A DNA stretch of 64,000 nt from Emiliania huxleyi CCMP1516 (GCF_000372725.1 NW_005201792.1:718933-782932); one strand, 5' to 3'; counted from the first letter of the stretch, positions 43,206 through 54,441 are shown. The notes: generated by a model from the sequence alone, not told the origin. Made by a program: numbers and translations.

Positions 43206-43309
43206 TAGACACCAACGCAACACGACGAGGCAGCCGACATCGCCGCTTAGAACCCCCCGCCCCGAGCGGCCTCCCTACCCCCACTCCAGAGGGGCTCCTC
43301 CCACCCCTC

Positions 43310-43475
43310 CGCCCTCGGTCCTCCCACAGGGTTTTTACCCTCCGCGACCGCGTGAGGATCGGCGCGGCGAGGGAGGGGCCATCGCACCCCCTCCTTGCGC
43401 AGTCAGTGTCCCCCGCTATGTGTCGCCGTCTTCGGGGCACGCAATCCTGTGCAGTCAGGGCAAGTGGGGGCGAGG
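43310..43475 (+). repeat. Dispersed repeat R2, second copy
   Basis: Matches the reverse complement of 18820-19045: CAGGGTTTTTACCCTCCG, GAGGATCGGCGCGGCGAGG, CCTCCTTGCGCAGTCAGTGT and GTCAGGGCAAGTGGGGGCGA. Confidence 0.75.
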
Positions 43476-43673
43476 CGCACACCCTCTGTCTGCTCTCTCC
43501 TGTGCGTAAAAAGAAAGAGAGAAAGCAGACAAAAAAAGAGAGGTTGTGTTCTCGAGCCGCGAACTGTGTCTTTTTTCTCGAGACGAGAAGCGGCGACATC
43601 AGCGCTCGCTTTGCGAGGGCCTGTTTGTTAGCGTGCACCTCTGCAGCTCCTCTGCATTTCGCTGTGCGCTGAC

Positions 43674-44804
43674 ATGGCGGAGTCGCCGAGCAGTGGGAGC
43701 AGCCAGCGCGCGGCCGCCATGGCTGCCCTCAGTGCTTCGTCGGATGAGATCCAAGTCAACGCACGGCACGTGAGCTCCGAGCAAAAAGCGGCCGAAGGGG
43801 AAAAGGCTCTGCAGTCGGCGCGGCAGCAGGCGATGGCAAACCTGAACCGCAAGGGTAGTGCCGGTGTCGTCTCAAAATCGCAGGGCTCGAGCCAGCATGG
43901 GCAGGCCCTCGCGGGCCTGCAGGGCAAGCTGGCGGATGAGGTGGGCACCGGCGCCAAGGTCGTCCCAAACTGGAAGATGACCGCCGCGCAGAAAAACGCC
44001 GCCGCGGCTCGCGCAGAGATCAAGGGCTCGGGCAACCACGCTGCGGCAAAGGCGCTGTTTGGTGGCGGCCCTAAAGTCCTCCCCTCCGGCGGAGGGACGC
44101 CCACGAGCTTTGTCCCGGTGCAAAAGTCGCCCGCCGGAGGCGCGGCACGCAAGCCGCCGGCCGCCGCGGCGACACCACCGCCGCCGGCAGCGGCGGTCGG
44201 GTCTTCGGTCGGGAGCAGCACGGCAGAGGCTCAGGAGGGGGTGGAGAAGGATCTGGCGCTGCTGCTCGCCGCCTTCCCGCGACTCGGCACCGCCGAGGCG
44301 CCGCACGACCTGGCCCTGCCTGCGCACGCGCACACCGCCCTCCGAGACGTGTCGGAGACCGGCCCGAGACACGTCGTAGACGCGTCGCAGCTTGTCATCC
44401 CCAGGCGGACGGCTCGATCAGCACGACCTTTGGCAAAGTGACGGACGCGCAGGAAGCCAGGGCCGCAGCTCCGGGCGGCGCCTCTCGACACCGTGCGCTG
44501 TGAGCAGGTGATGGACGACGAGGAGCTCGAGCAGCAGCTCGAGTCGCTGGTGGGCACGCTCAAGGCGCGAGGCTGAGCTCCTCCCTGCCGCGTTGCCAGC
44601 TCTGACGAGACTCCTCCCTCACCCTCGCAGGCGGGCCGCAAGCGAGGACTCCTGCAGTGGGAAGGCACGCGCCGCCGCCCCCTCACCAGGCACCCTCCCC
44701 GACCCGCGCGGCGCGAGCAGGCGCTGCTCCCCCCCTCTGTAGGCCAAATCCTCCTCAAGGGCCCGCACGATGCCGTGCCCATCAAGTACGTCGGCCAGGC
44801 CTGA
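43674..44804 (+). CDS. Unknown conserved-looking protein, five exons
   Basis: Exons 43674-44321, 44405-44455, 44508-44564, 44631-44664 and 44743-44804 give 283 aa with all phases closing. All four donors are GC. The N-terminal two thirds are Ala/Ser/Gly/Lys-rich and probably disordered. The C-terminus is ordered-looking: DGSISTTFGKVTDAQE, a short coiled coil DDEELEQQLESLVGTLK, then GRKRGLLQWEGQILLKG and HDAVPIKYVGQA. No family is recognised. The small exons are supported only by frame closure and splice-site fit. Confidence 0.5.
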
Positions 44805-45152
44805 TTCGGACGAAGTTTGAGCGCGGGCAGAGCGCAAGCCGCGCGCAGACCCAGCGGAGCGCGCCCGAGGAGGTGCACGGCAGCAGCGAGAGCGCGGCGC
44901 AACGACGCCACCGTGCCGGCAACGCAGTATGATTTTTGTGCAGGGCAGAGGACACAGGCAGAGATTTGGTGATGCCGCCCCCGTATTTGCTAACACTACC
45001 TACGTATGTTCCTCACATCTCGGACTTCGTGTGTGTTGTGATATAGTGCTATACGGTCCGTTCGCGCGCGCTCTGCTGATGTTTCGACGTCCCTCGACGT
45101 TTTTGAACAAAGGCTAAGTTTTTTCTGCGCTCGACTACTTCTATAACAAATT

Positions 45153-45480
45153 TTAACATACTGGATGACACATCATCCGCCCACATACGACGCACGAGCC
45201 TCGAGCCGGGTGAGCGCGCGTAAAAAAGTAACACACGCGCGCTGTGCCCCCCACTATTCTCTGTCTCACTGCTGACACTCCCTGCACAGCAGCATCCTCC
45301 TCCCCCTCACTGTAGTTGTCCCACCCGTCGTCGGAGTCGTCGCCACGGCGCTCGAAGCGGCAGCAGAGCTCCTCTTCCTCTGCAGCTCTGCTTCCTCTGC
45401 TAGCAGCTGCGCCAGCACTGCCTCCCACTCAGGGTCGGCAGCAGAGCCAGCATCGCTTTGAGCAGAGCAGCGCATTGCCA
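45153..45480 (-). CDS. Possible short acidic protein or exon
   Basis: Minus-strand reading gives AAEEEELCCRFERRG then an acidic stretch DDSDDGWDNYSEGEED. An overlapping frame gives DPEWEAVLAQLLAEEAELQ, so which frame is coding is unclear. There is no recognised domain. Confidence 0.2.
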
Positions 45481-45819
45481 CGTCCTCGTCGCAGAGAGCT
45501 CCACCGCGGCGAGAGACGTGGTGACAGTGGCGACCGACGTGCCAGTGGCGCGGCTGGCATCGCCAGCAGCGAGGCCGCCAGCATCGCCGCCGCGCAACAC
45601 CGTTATTCACAGAAAAACACACACAACCCCGGACCCAAGACGCGGTATTCACAGCAGGTTGATAAGAAACAAGAAGGCGACTCGCAGACAGGTCGCAGAG
45701 TTTTTCTTTCAAAGACCTTTTTAGAAGAAAATAGGCGCGCTTCAAGTGCTCCATACCAAGTGCTTCACACAGAGCACAAGGGTCTCAGGGTGGCCCGCCC
45801 TGTCTATGCACCCTTCCCT

Positions 45820-46220
45820 TGGCCTGTACCCATGTTTCCGGAAACCAAAAAGGAAACGACAGGGTCCCCAGCACTTTTCGTTTCCGGAAATTTCCAGGGA
45901 ACCAGAGGGTGTTTGGTGCTCCATTCTGGCAACTCTCGAGTTTCCCTGAGTCCGAGAGCTGGTCTGCGGCAAAATATCTGAGGCGAAACCGAGGAAACCG
46001 GCAAAATACCAGGTATTTTCCAGGTATACGGGGTTTTTCAGGTATACCCGCAAAATACCGGGGTATTTTGCCGAGAGTTGGCTGATTTTGGGCCCAAACC
46101 AGCCTCAGAGCCCGTGAATTGATGATTTCCGCGGAGTTTCCTCGGGAAACTAGAGAGGAAACGAGAGGGTGCTGTAGAGAAACACAGAAAGGAAACGAGA
46201 CGGGGTGAGCGAGGAAACAT
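45820..46220. repeat. GGAAAC/GTTTCC and GGTATTTT palindrome cluster
   Basis: Unusually AT-rich for the window. It contains many GGAAAC or GTTTCC words in both orientations (TTTCCGGAAA twice) and near-palindromes AAAATACCAGGTATTTT and CAAAATACCGGGGTATTTTG. No ORF of interest is present. Confidence 0.6.
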
Positions 46221-46474
46221 GGGTACAGCCTAACCTTCCTCCCTCCCTGTAAAGTAAGTGACGAGTCCTTCCCCTAACACCGCATGTCCCCAACCCTGCT
46301 GATTGTGAGAGAGATATTTTTGAAGACCAACAAGAAATCACGACTCTCACAGCTGTTAGAGAGAGAAGATTCTTTCTCTCTTCCAGCTGTTAAGGAGCTT
46401 TCTTCTGATTGTGTTAATCCCAGTGTGAGCGCCTGAAAGGGACAGTAAAGCGCAGAAAATTCTTTTGCCTGTGA

Positions 46475-46560
46475 TAGTGCTAGCTAGCACGCGCCAGTCC
46501 GCACCTGAGAGAGATTTTGTTCCGCGGACGAAGAATTCTTTTGCTGCCGCGCAGGAACAC
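46475..46560 (+). promoter_or_regulatory. Candidate promoter module before the FANCF-like gene
   Basis: Two AATTCTTTTG motifs (near 46479 and 46541) flank GATAGTGCTAGCTAGCACGC and CGCCAGTCCGC. This is the same pairing of an AATTCTTTT motif with a GCCAGT-rich module seen before CSN7 (56330-56420). Confidence 0.35.
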
Positions 46561-46635
46561 TCATTAGTTGTCGGCTGAGGCAGGTTGGCATAGACTCGAT
46601 CGAATAGGTTTCCCCTAACAGGGCCAACCCGCTGA

Positions 46636-48139
46636 ATGTCGCAAGGCGGCCTCAACCTCGACGCGTTTGTCTCTCAGATTGGCGAGTTTGCGGGCGTGTT
46701 GGGCCACGCCGAGGGCACCGAGTGCCAAGATTGGAACAGCGAGGCCGTCGACCGCGCCTTTGGCTGGGCTGACTACGTGCAGGGCTCGGCCGCGCTGCTG
46801 GCCGACGACTGCGAGGCAGCGGCAGTGGACCGCTGGCTCGCCACGCAGCAGGCGCAGCACTGGCCCTCCTCGCAGGCATCGGCGTCGACGGCCGCCGCGG
46901 CTGCGCCAGCCTCGCGGCTGCTCACGGTCGGCGCGCTGTCTGGGCGTGACGGCGCGGGCGGCGCGAGGGGCCTCTTGCTACGCACGTTGGCGCTCAACCC
47001 GACCGCGCCCAACGCCGTCGCGCAGGCCGCGCTGCAGCGCGCTCTCGGCGCGCCCCCTCCCGGCAGAGAGGAGGCGGAGGCGGCGGAGGCGGCGGAGGAG
47101 CTCGCCGTTGCCGCGCTGCTGCCGGCCGTGCGGAGGCAGGCGCAGCTCCGGCTCGCGCAGGCGGCGCTCCTCGAGCCGCGCCTCGCGCCGCTTGCGCAGC
47201 AGGCCGACCCGCAGTGGTCCGCCGCCGCCGCCGTCGCTGCGCTCGCGGCGGGAAGCGAGGGCCGGCCGCTTCCGGCGGGCGAGGCGGTGACGGCGCGCGC
47301 GGTTGCGATGGCGATGGCGAGGCTTGCGGAGCGAGTCCCGCGCCACGAGATGGAGGGCTTCTTCGGGCAGCCGCGCCTGTTTGAGTGCTACCCGCTCGCC
47401 CTCGAGGCGTGCTGTGGGCTCGGGAGAGCCGCACGCGAGCCTCGCCTGGACCCTTCTCCCCTCCTTGCAGGCGTGCTGCTGGCTCGCCTCCGGGGAGCTG
47501 CATGCCGCGGGGCTGGACGGCGCGGGCGCCGCCGCGAGAGCCGGAGGCGGCGCTAGCGGCGGGTCGGGGGCCGCGGCGAGCCTCGTAGCGGCGATTGCGC
47601 TCACCGCGTTGCGCGGCGCCGCGGCCTCCAGCGCCCACGTGGCCGGCGCGCTCGAGGCGCTGCACCCGAAGCTTCTCGCTTGGGTGTGCGCCAGGGACGC
47701 TGAGGCGGCCGCAGAGGGCGGCACCGCGCCGTCGGCCGTTCCCCCGCCGCTGGCCGCCGCCTGCCTCTCGAGCCTGCAGCGGCGAGCGGCGTCGCTGCTC
47801 CGCTCTGCGGAGCCGCCGCCGCCGCCGGCGGGGAAGCGACCCCGCTACCTGGACGGGCCGGCCGAGGGAGGCGCGACGCTCGCCCAACGAGTCGAGGCGC
47901 GCGCCGCCGAGTGGCGCGACCACGCGCGGCGGTGGCTGTGCCTGTGGGAGCGGGGCGGGCGGCTGCGACCGCTCGTGCTGCGCGAGCTGCGCCGACACGC
48001 GGTGCTCGGCGAGGCGCCGTCGGCGGAGGGGAGCCGCGTGCACCGCCTCCTCGTGCGGCTGGCGCCGGAGGCCGCCGCGCTCAGCGCGGCTCTCGGAGAA
48101 GGACGGGAGCCGGAGCGTAGCTCCGTGCGAGCAAGATAG
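46636..48139 (+). CDS. FANCF-like Fanconi anaemia core-complex protein
   Basis: Two exons, 46636-47406 and 47471-48139, joined by a 64-bp GC-AG intron in phase 0; 479 aa. The pattern resembles animal FANCF: an N-terminal helix FVSQIGEFAGVL, then a Trp and VDRAFGWADYV (FANCF has a W...VRRALQWARYL arrangement), LAERVPRHEMEGFF (compare LWERLP), then CCWLASGELHAAGL. The protein is Ala/Leu/Arg-rich and all-helical, as FANCF is. FANCF is an adaptor in the nuclear E3 complex that ubiquitinates FANCD2. The match is by eye and low in identity; an unrelated helical-repeat protein is the alternative. Confidence 0.45.
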
Positions 48140-49345
48140 TACGAGAGCAAAAAACGCGCGTGGAAGCATCGTTCGTGCTCCACCGCGGTCGCACTTGGAG
48201 GCCGGGCGGATATTTTTCTTTTCCTGGCACACACGTTGGATATTGACCGCGCAAGATAAAAGGGTGGCTAAGGGCTCTGCCCGCAAGGCGCCCGCGTCGC
48301 AGACGCGGTACCATTGACAAATCTGCGATATACCCCCACACGAGCAAATAGCAAAATCCGAATACCGTGCACGAATCCGGCGATGTGGGACCCAAGCCTT
48401 CAGCTGGTGCCAAGACGTAAAGTTGAAAGCAGAACGTCCGCCAAATCCGTGCTTTCGCGCTACCTGAGGGAAAGCTCCTGATCGAGCCCAGCGTGCCCGC
48501 GGCCGCCTCCCGCGCAGCACCGCCGCTGCGGAATCGGATCGAGCCCATGGAGGAGGAGGGCGCAGTCGGCCAGCGCAGCAGGCGGAGTCCCTCCCCGCGC
48601 CGGAGCCCCCCTGCAGTCGAGGGAGTCCTCGTTGGCGATGAAGGTGGCGACATCGAATCGCGGCCGACACACGTCACGTGGGAGGAATGGGCGATGAGCG
48701 GGAACGATGCGCGCTACGACGCCGACTCCGCCGTGCTCGTGGCCGCAGAAAGCCGCGCTCCAGGAGCACGCCAAGATGCAATGGCTCGCTTGCTTCGATT
48801 CAGCTCTCTCGGCAGCAGAAGTGGGGCTGGAGCGGGTGGGGGTGGATGCCGATTGAGGGGGAGCGTCTCCAGCTGCGCCCTGTGGCAGCTGCGCCCTGTG
48901 GCAGCTAGTCGAGGGACTTGGTAGTTGTGACCCCCCTGAGTGAGGACAGGAGAGAGAGAGCGTTTTGTGGTGTTGGTGTACGCAATAACGGGACAGGGTG
49001 GTTGTTCTCTCTATCTCCTCTTCTAGCTCTTAGCATGAGCTGCGCCCGGTGTCCGACCCCTTTTGCGCAGCAACACCTTAAACTTTTAGGCCCTCCAAAT
49101 TCGGGTCGGAGCGTAGCGGAGTGGGCCCCGAGTTTGAAAAGGGCGACGGACGCTTGCGTCCTAGCCGCCAACAACGCCTCCCCGGCGCAGAGGGGCCCCC
49201 GGAGGGATGCACAACCGCTCCACGCCACGCCGCTTGCGGCGGTCCTCTTCCCAGCTCCGCTGAGGGCCCGTGCGTTATTTTTCTTTGGGGGAGAAAATTC
49301 TTTTTCACGCTGGTACCTTAGGTATCGGCCGCCGCTCAAGAGTGT
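48140..49345. other. Intergenic with AAAATTCTTTTTCAC motif
   Basis: No gene is supported. 49297-49312 reads GAAAATTCTTTTTCAC about 40 bp before the next ATG, matching the motif upstream of CSN7 and the FANCF-like gene. Confidence 0.45.
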
Positions 49346-50421
49346 ATGCCTCCTCCTCCCATGCCTCCCATGCACATGCCGCCCATGCATATGCCTCCCA
49401 TGCATATGCCACCAATGGCGCCCATGGTGATGTCCTTTGGCGCCGCGACGTCCGGCGTGCCGTTCCTCTTCAGCAGCTGGAAGCCGGCGACGCCCGCCGC
49501 CTTCTTCTTTGCGTGCGCCCTCACAATGGCAGCCGCGGCAGCGCTCGAGGTTGCCCTCCGCGCGCTGCCCCACCTCGAGCGGAGGCTCGCGCGCGGTGGC
49601 CGCCGGCTCGCGCACCGCAACCTTCTGCGCGCCGCCCACACGGTCGCGACGACGGGGCTGTCTTACGCGCTGATGCTGCTCGCGATGAGCTTCAACGTGT
49701 ACATCTTCGCGGCCGTCATCCTCGGCTTCGGGCTCGGCGCGCTCTTCGCCGGCCACCTGCACGAGCCTCCAAAGACGCGGCCGCCGCGGCTTGCAGAGAT
49801 GGACAGCGCCAACCCGCCGACCTGCGAGCAGCTCTCGGTGCTGCGCGTGAGCGGGATGACGTGCGCGGCGTGCGTCGTGGCGGTCGAGGTTGCGCTGCGC
49901 AGCGTCGCCGGCGTCACCGCCGCCGCGGTCGACCTCGAGGCGGGCTCCGCCACCGTGCTGAGCTCGAGCGGCGGCGGAGGCGGCCTCTCGGCGCCGCCGA
50001 TCACGCAGATGCTCGACGCGGTGGAGAAGGCCAGCCGCCGCCCCTCCTGCCCCGCGGGACCCGCCGCCCGGCCGAGGAGGAGGCGTTCGAACCCCCCCCC
50101 CCCCCCCCCCGCCGCCGCCCGCAGACTGGACGCACCGCCAGCGCAGTCGTCGTCGGCGCGGCCTTCGGCCCGAGCCTTGGGCGCGGCTCGGAGGGCACGC
50201 GTCTCCCCTGGCCGCCACCGCCCCTCACGCCGCGGCACCGCATTCTAGGCACGAGCCGGTCGGCATGCCAACAGGGCGAGCAGCCTGCTGCCGCTAGCAC
50301 AGTTAGCAGCCCGCCAGACGAGCGGCGGACGGCGTGGGGTAGGCCCGGTAGTACTACTAGGCGGGCGTGGCGGCTGGCGCTCAGCGGGCCTTTCCCGCAC
50401 GCACTCGTGCTTTGTGCATAG
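49346..50421 (+). CDS. Ctr-type copper transporter fused to an HMA domain
   Basis: Exon 1 is 49346-50029; a GC donor and poly-C tract lead to exon 2 at 50125. The N-terminus is a Met-rich copper-capture region of MPPMH units (residues 1-30), followed by FLFSSWKP and the first membrane helix. Helix 2 holds the copper-pore motif MLLAM (MxxxM, residues 110-114) and helix 3 the packing motif GFGLGALFAG. Residues 165-230 are a heavy-metal-associated domain with the Cu(I) site GMTCAAC (170-176), completed across the intron as DAVEK|TGRTASAVVVG. Ctr proteins import Cu(I) as trimers; the HMA part would lie on the cytosolic side and take the copper. The tail after about residue 250 may contain another unrecognised intron. 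Confidence 0.85.
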
Positions 50422-50922
50422 ATTTGTGTGCGTGTGACTCACGGCACCGCGCGGTGCGGGGGCCCGGGGGCGTTCTCGATCTCGTGGTGTTTGGTGTGGC
50501 GTGTGGGGTGTGGCTGACTGGCTGTGGGTGCTGCGAGAGCCGAGACGAGAGAGAGCCGAGAGCTGGAGTGCGGCGCAAGTACATGTGTGTCGATCGAGCG
50601 TCCAGGGTGAAATTTGAAAGCCGCAAAAACAAAAACAAAGTGTTATCTAGAATCTCTAGCAATCGCGCGCAGGCACCCAGCCGCGCGAGAGCGAGACGAG
50701 AACCGACCGCACACATGGAAGTTCCGAACACAGCCCCTGCTTCAGCCTGGTCACCGACATTCGAGAGAGCGTCGCGAGGAGAGTACGCGTCGCTAGACGC
50801 GTCGCGCCGGCTCAGAGGCGCAAACCCCCTCTCCCGCGTCCCGGGACCCGGCCGCGCGCGTTGCGCCGCGCGGGCAGGCGACTCGCCAGCATACGCCTGG
50901 TATGCGGCACAGCCCCTCGCCT
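50422..50922. other. Intergenic between convergent genes
   Basis: I see no gene, RNA or repeat; open frames here are extensions of neighbouring frames. Confidence 0.5.
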
Positions 50923-52998
50923 CTACTTGTCGAGCGCCTTGAGGTCCTCCTTGCTCCAGACGGAGGGGAAGCACTTTGGCACCAGCTTGCGGATCAGGGG
51001 GAGGAAGGCGATGAAGAATGGGAAGATGACCGAGATGTACGGGTTTGGCACCTTGGTCAGGGCGTAGAGGACGGCGAGGCAGGAGAACTGGAAGAGCGTG
51101 TAGAGGTGGAGCGGTTTGCGCGCCACCTGGGTCACGTAGTCGTACTGCGGGTACTTCTTCGTGTCCCAGATGAGCCACAGCCAGAGCCGCTCGTACAGCT
51201 GCACGCCCGGCAGCGCCGTGACGCCCATGTAGAGGAAGACGCCCGCCAGGACCACCTTCGGGATCTTGGTGAGCACCGCGGAGAGGCCGAGCGCGGCGAG
51301 GAGGAGGCAGTGGATGCCCAGGTGCGTCACCCGCTGCTCGACCACGTTGGTCACCTTGGAGACCGTCTGGCCGTGCTCGTTCTTGGAGTCCTCGCGCGTC
51401 ATGAGCGACATGAGGTGCGACATCGAGCGGACGGTCGCGGCGTGCGTGAAGGGGAGGCCGAAGAAGCCGCAGATGGGGTAGATGAAGATGCCGCACACGA
51501 GGAGGTCGAGGTGGTACGCGCCGCCCTTCTTCAGGTTGTGGTCCTTGCGGTTGATGAGCAGCGTCGTCAGGTTCTGGTCGAGGTAGCCGAGCACGGCGAG
51601 GCCGAGCGCCGGCACGGCGGTAAAGAAGATGAAGCCGACGCCGGGCGTGTCGTAGCCGGAGGCGGTCTCGTCCCCGAACGGGTTGACGAACCAGCCGCGC
51701 GACTCGCCGGTCCCGTTGAGCGTCGCGGTGGGCACGATCTCGTCCGGCATGTCGAGGCAGGGCACGTCGACGTCGCGGAAGCCGTAGTTGATGCCCGAGT
51801 AGAGGAGGATGGAGAGGGTGACGCCGTAGTTGGCGACGAGCTTGCGGACGAGCGGCGTCGCCTCGTTGCGCTTGGGGAAGGCGCGGCACCACATGGCGGT
51901 GAAGTAGGTGAAGAGGCCGAGCAGCGTGCCGAGGAAGGCCTTTGCGCGGTTGGCCGGCGCCGCCGGGTCGTCGCCCTCGACGTCGGGGTCGGCGAGGTAG
52001 AGCTTGATGAGGGTGGTGAAGGCGCCGACGATGAAGATGATCGAGATGAGGAAGGAGAAGATCTCCTCGGTGAAGCGCGTGCACACCTTCATGCACGCCG
52101 AGAGGTCGAAGAGCGCGACGAGGATCGTGAAGAGCGAGCACCACAGCGCTTGCCAGACGCGCGCCGCCAGGAAGTCGACCTCCATCTGCCGGGGGGGGGG
52201 GGGGTGAGGGGTTTAAGGGGGTGAGGGGTGAGGGGTGAAAAGGGGGAGGGGGCGGGCGGGCCGGGATGCGGGGAGGGAGAGGGGGGCGGGGGAAGCGCGC
52301 GCCGATTGGCAGATCTCGTAAAAGACGACGGTGAAGGCGAGCTCGGGGCCGGTCGCGCCGAGGATGCAGAGGGGCTGGCCCGAGAGGAAGGAGTAGATGA
52401 GGCCCGACATGCCAGACGAGATGATCGTCTCGATGACGCCGAGCTGGTTGTCGGTCGCGTCGGCGAAGGCGGCGCCGAAGGTGACGGCGGGCGAGAGGCA
52501 GGCGAAGAAGAGGAAGCAGATGGAGGCGGTCGTCTTCATGCAGTTGCCGCCGGTGAAGGCCTCGGTCCAGTCCGACACGTAGAGCGGCACGCGGCGCAGC
52601 AGGTCGGCGCGGAGCCCGCCCGCGAAGCGGCCGGAGAACTCGAGCGGCGCGAGCTCCGAGATGGGCTTCTTTTCCTTGCTGCTCCGCATGTACTTGCTCG
52701 ACTTGATGCCCTGGAAGAAGCCGCTGCTGTTGCGCGACATGTTGGCCGTGTCGCCAAGGACGGTGCTGCTCTTGCCGGCCTCGCCCGCCTCGCCGCCGTC
52801 GTCCTCGACGCGTGCCTCCCCCACGGCAGGCGCAGGCACAGCCCGAACAGACTCCTCCTCAAACGGGTCGCAGTCGGCGTCGTGCCCCGCGGTCGCCGGC
52901 GTGACGAGCGCGTCCGCGACGTGGTTGACGGACGAGTAGTTGTCGTCGCCGGGGTACGCGGTGGCCGGCTCGACGAACGGGGGCGCGGGGGCGGGCAT
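50923..52998 (-). CDS. SLC4-family bicarbonate/anion transporter
   Basis: Two exons, 52303-52998 and 50923-52185, joined across a 117-bp GC-AG intron with a poly-C tract; 652 aa from the ATG at 52998. The cytosolic N-terminus is short (about 150 aa), then the HCO3_cotransp fold begins: LRRVPLYVSDWTEAF, LSPAVTFGAAFAD, GVIETIISSGMSGLIYSFLS, GQPLCILGATGPELAF. The second exon has GYLDQNLTTLLINRKDHNLK, the family's most conserved segment, and GLPFTHAATVRSMSHL. SLC4 proteins exchange or cotransport bicarbonate; in calcifying haptophytes a homologue has been linked to bicarbonate supply for calcification. Substrate and membrane are inferred. Confidence 0.93.
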
Positions 52999-53722
52999 CG
53001 GGAGCGCGAAGGTCAAAGTCGATCGACAAACACGATCGAAGATCTGGTCTGTGTATCAGCCCGCCGCATGTCGGATGCAAGCGCCGTGCTGCCGCTGGGT
53101 GTTTTGTTATTTTTCGTTGGCGATGAGCGCAGCAACGCTACGGAGATTTTGCATGTACCGCTCTCTCTTACGGCGCCGATGTGGAGGGCAGGCGCCGGCG
53201 AGACGAGCGCAACGGCAAGGCCGAGGCAGATCAGGACTTCAGGAGCGAATGGCTTGCGCCGCGCGGGCTCATTCAGCTGGTGATGCTCGCCGTCTGGTGG
53301 GAACCTCGCCACGCTGCCTCTGGCATGACGATGAGCCATGAGGACCCGGTCCAGCACACCGACGGTCGAAGCACGAAGGCCTTACACGTAGAGGACACGG
53401 AGTATTGGAGTACACGGTGTTGCATGCGCGGGGAATACAGCAACCACGGCGCGCCGCAGGCGCGACCCGAGAAAAGGCCAGACACGAGGGACGAGCGTGA
53501 ACGGGAGCCCCACCTCAAATTTTCTCTCCTCCCCACACCCCCGGCATTGTGCTCGTGGCTTAGCGGGTTCGACCTGCAGATGGCTTAGCGGGATGCATCG
53601 CAGGCGCCACCCCGTCCCGACCAAAGAAGTGCGAGGTACTCGTGCTGTGCCATCCCAAACTGTCCCTCCTCTCTCTCGCTCCCGGCCTGGGCCTTTCCTC
53701 GCGGCTTCCCTTGTCTTTTTTT

Positions 53723-53882
53723 GCCCCCAGCATATTTTGGACGCAGGAGCCAGGTCCGCGCGCGCAAAACTCTTTACATACACTCTCCCTTCCCGTCGCA
53801 TGCCGTCACGGTGCCGACATCTGCATGCCATCAGGCGGGGGTGGCTGCGTCCCACCTTGCGCGTCCAAAATATGCTGGGGGC
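53723..53882. mobile_element. Small MITE-like inverted-repeat element
   Basis: 22-bp perfect inverted repeats (GCCCCCAGCATATTTTGGAC plus GC at 53723-53744, complement at 53861-53882) enclose 116 bp. No clear target duplication was found, so it could also be a simple inverted repeat. Confidence 0.5.
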
Positions 53883-53918
53883 GTAATCTTCCAAGCTAAG
53901 AGTACGACGTTTAGCTAC

Positions 53919-54441
53919 TCATGCAAAGCTTTTACGCGGGAAACCAGCACGCCGATCGCTATGCACACATCGCAGATTCGTGCAGTGATGTCGCTGGCGC
54001 TCGCCGTCGGCGTACACGCGACGTCCCCGGTGTGGCAAGCCATTCACCACCACCACCACCACCACCACCACCACCACCACCACCACCACCACCACCACCA
54101 CCACCACCACGTCGGCTTGCAGCGTGTACGCCACCACCACCACCACCACCACTAGCTCCTTGTTTGCCAACAAGCCCGACCTGCAGACCGCGGTCGACCT
54201 GTGGTTTACGAGGCGGGCTTGTTCGAAGGTGCCCGGTGGAGATGATGGCGGCGAGGGCGGCGGCAGGCACGTGAGCGAGCCCCACGAGTTGTAGTCCGAG
54301 GCTGGCGTGGACGAACGCCTTGTTGCAGTCACTGAGGGATGTGGCGTCGTAGAACATGTCGTACATGTCATGGACCGCCGACACGTCCCACGAGCTGACG
54401 TCCTTGTCGAAGGAGGAGGCGAAGCGGAACATGCTGCTCAT
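53919..54441 (-). pseudogene. Truncated, frameshifted BspA-like DUF285 gene
   Basis: Reading leftwards from 54441: MSSMFRFASSFDKDVSSWDV then SDCNKAFVHASL, the DUF285 repeat and the end-cap also found in the plus-strand copy. The frame then shifts (DYNSWGSLTCLPPPSPPSSPPG lies in another frame) and runs into a (CAC)n tract. It is divergent from the plus-strand copy at 54465, so the pair is a head-to-head inverted duplication. Confidence 0.7.
54046..54155. repeat. (CAC)n microsatellite
   Basis: About 21 CAC/ACC units at 54046-54110 and a shorter run at 54131-54152. They encode His, Thr or Pro runs, or Gly/Val on the other strand, inside the broken minus-strand gene. Confidence 0.97.

Noticed and set aside
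46994..48670. 558-aa minus-strand ORF opposite the FANCF-like gene
   Set aside because: Arg/Pro/Ala composition with no domain; the plus strand has a clean intron and protein-like sequence.
51266..52224. Plus-strand ORFs opposite the SLC4 gene
   Set aside because: Glu/Val/Arg-rich antisense shadows of transmembrane coding sequence.
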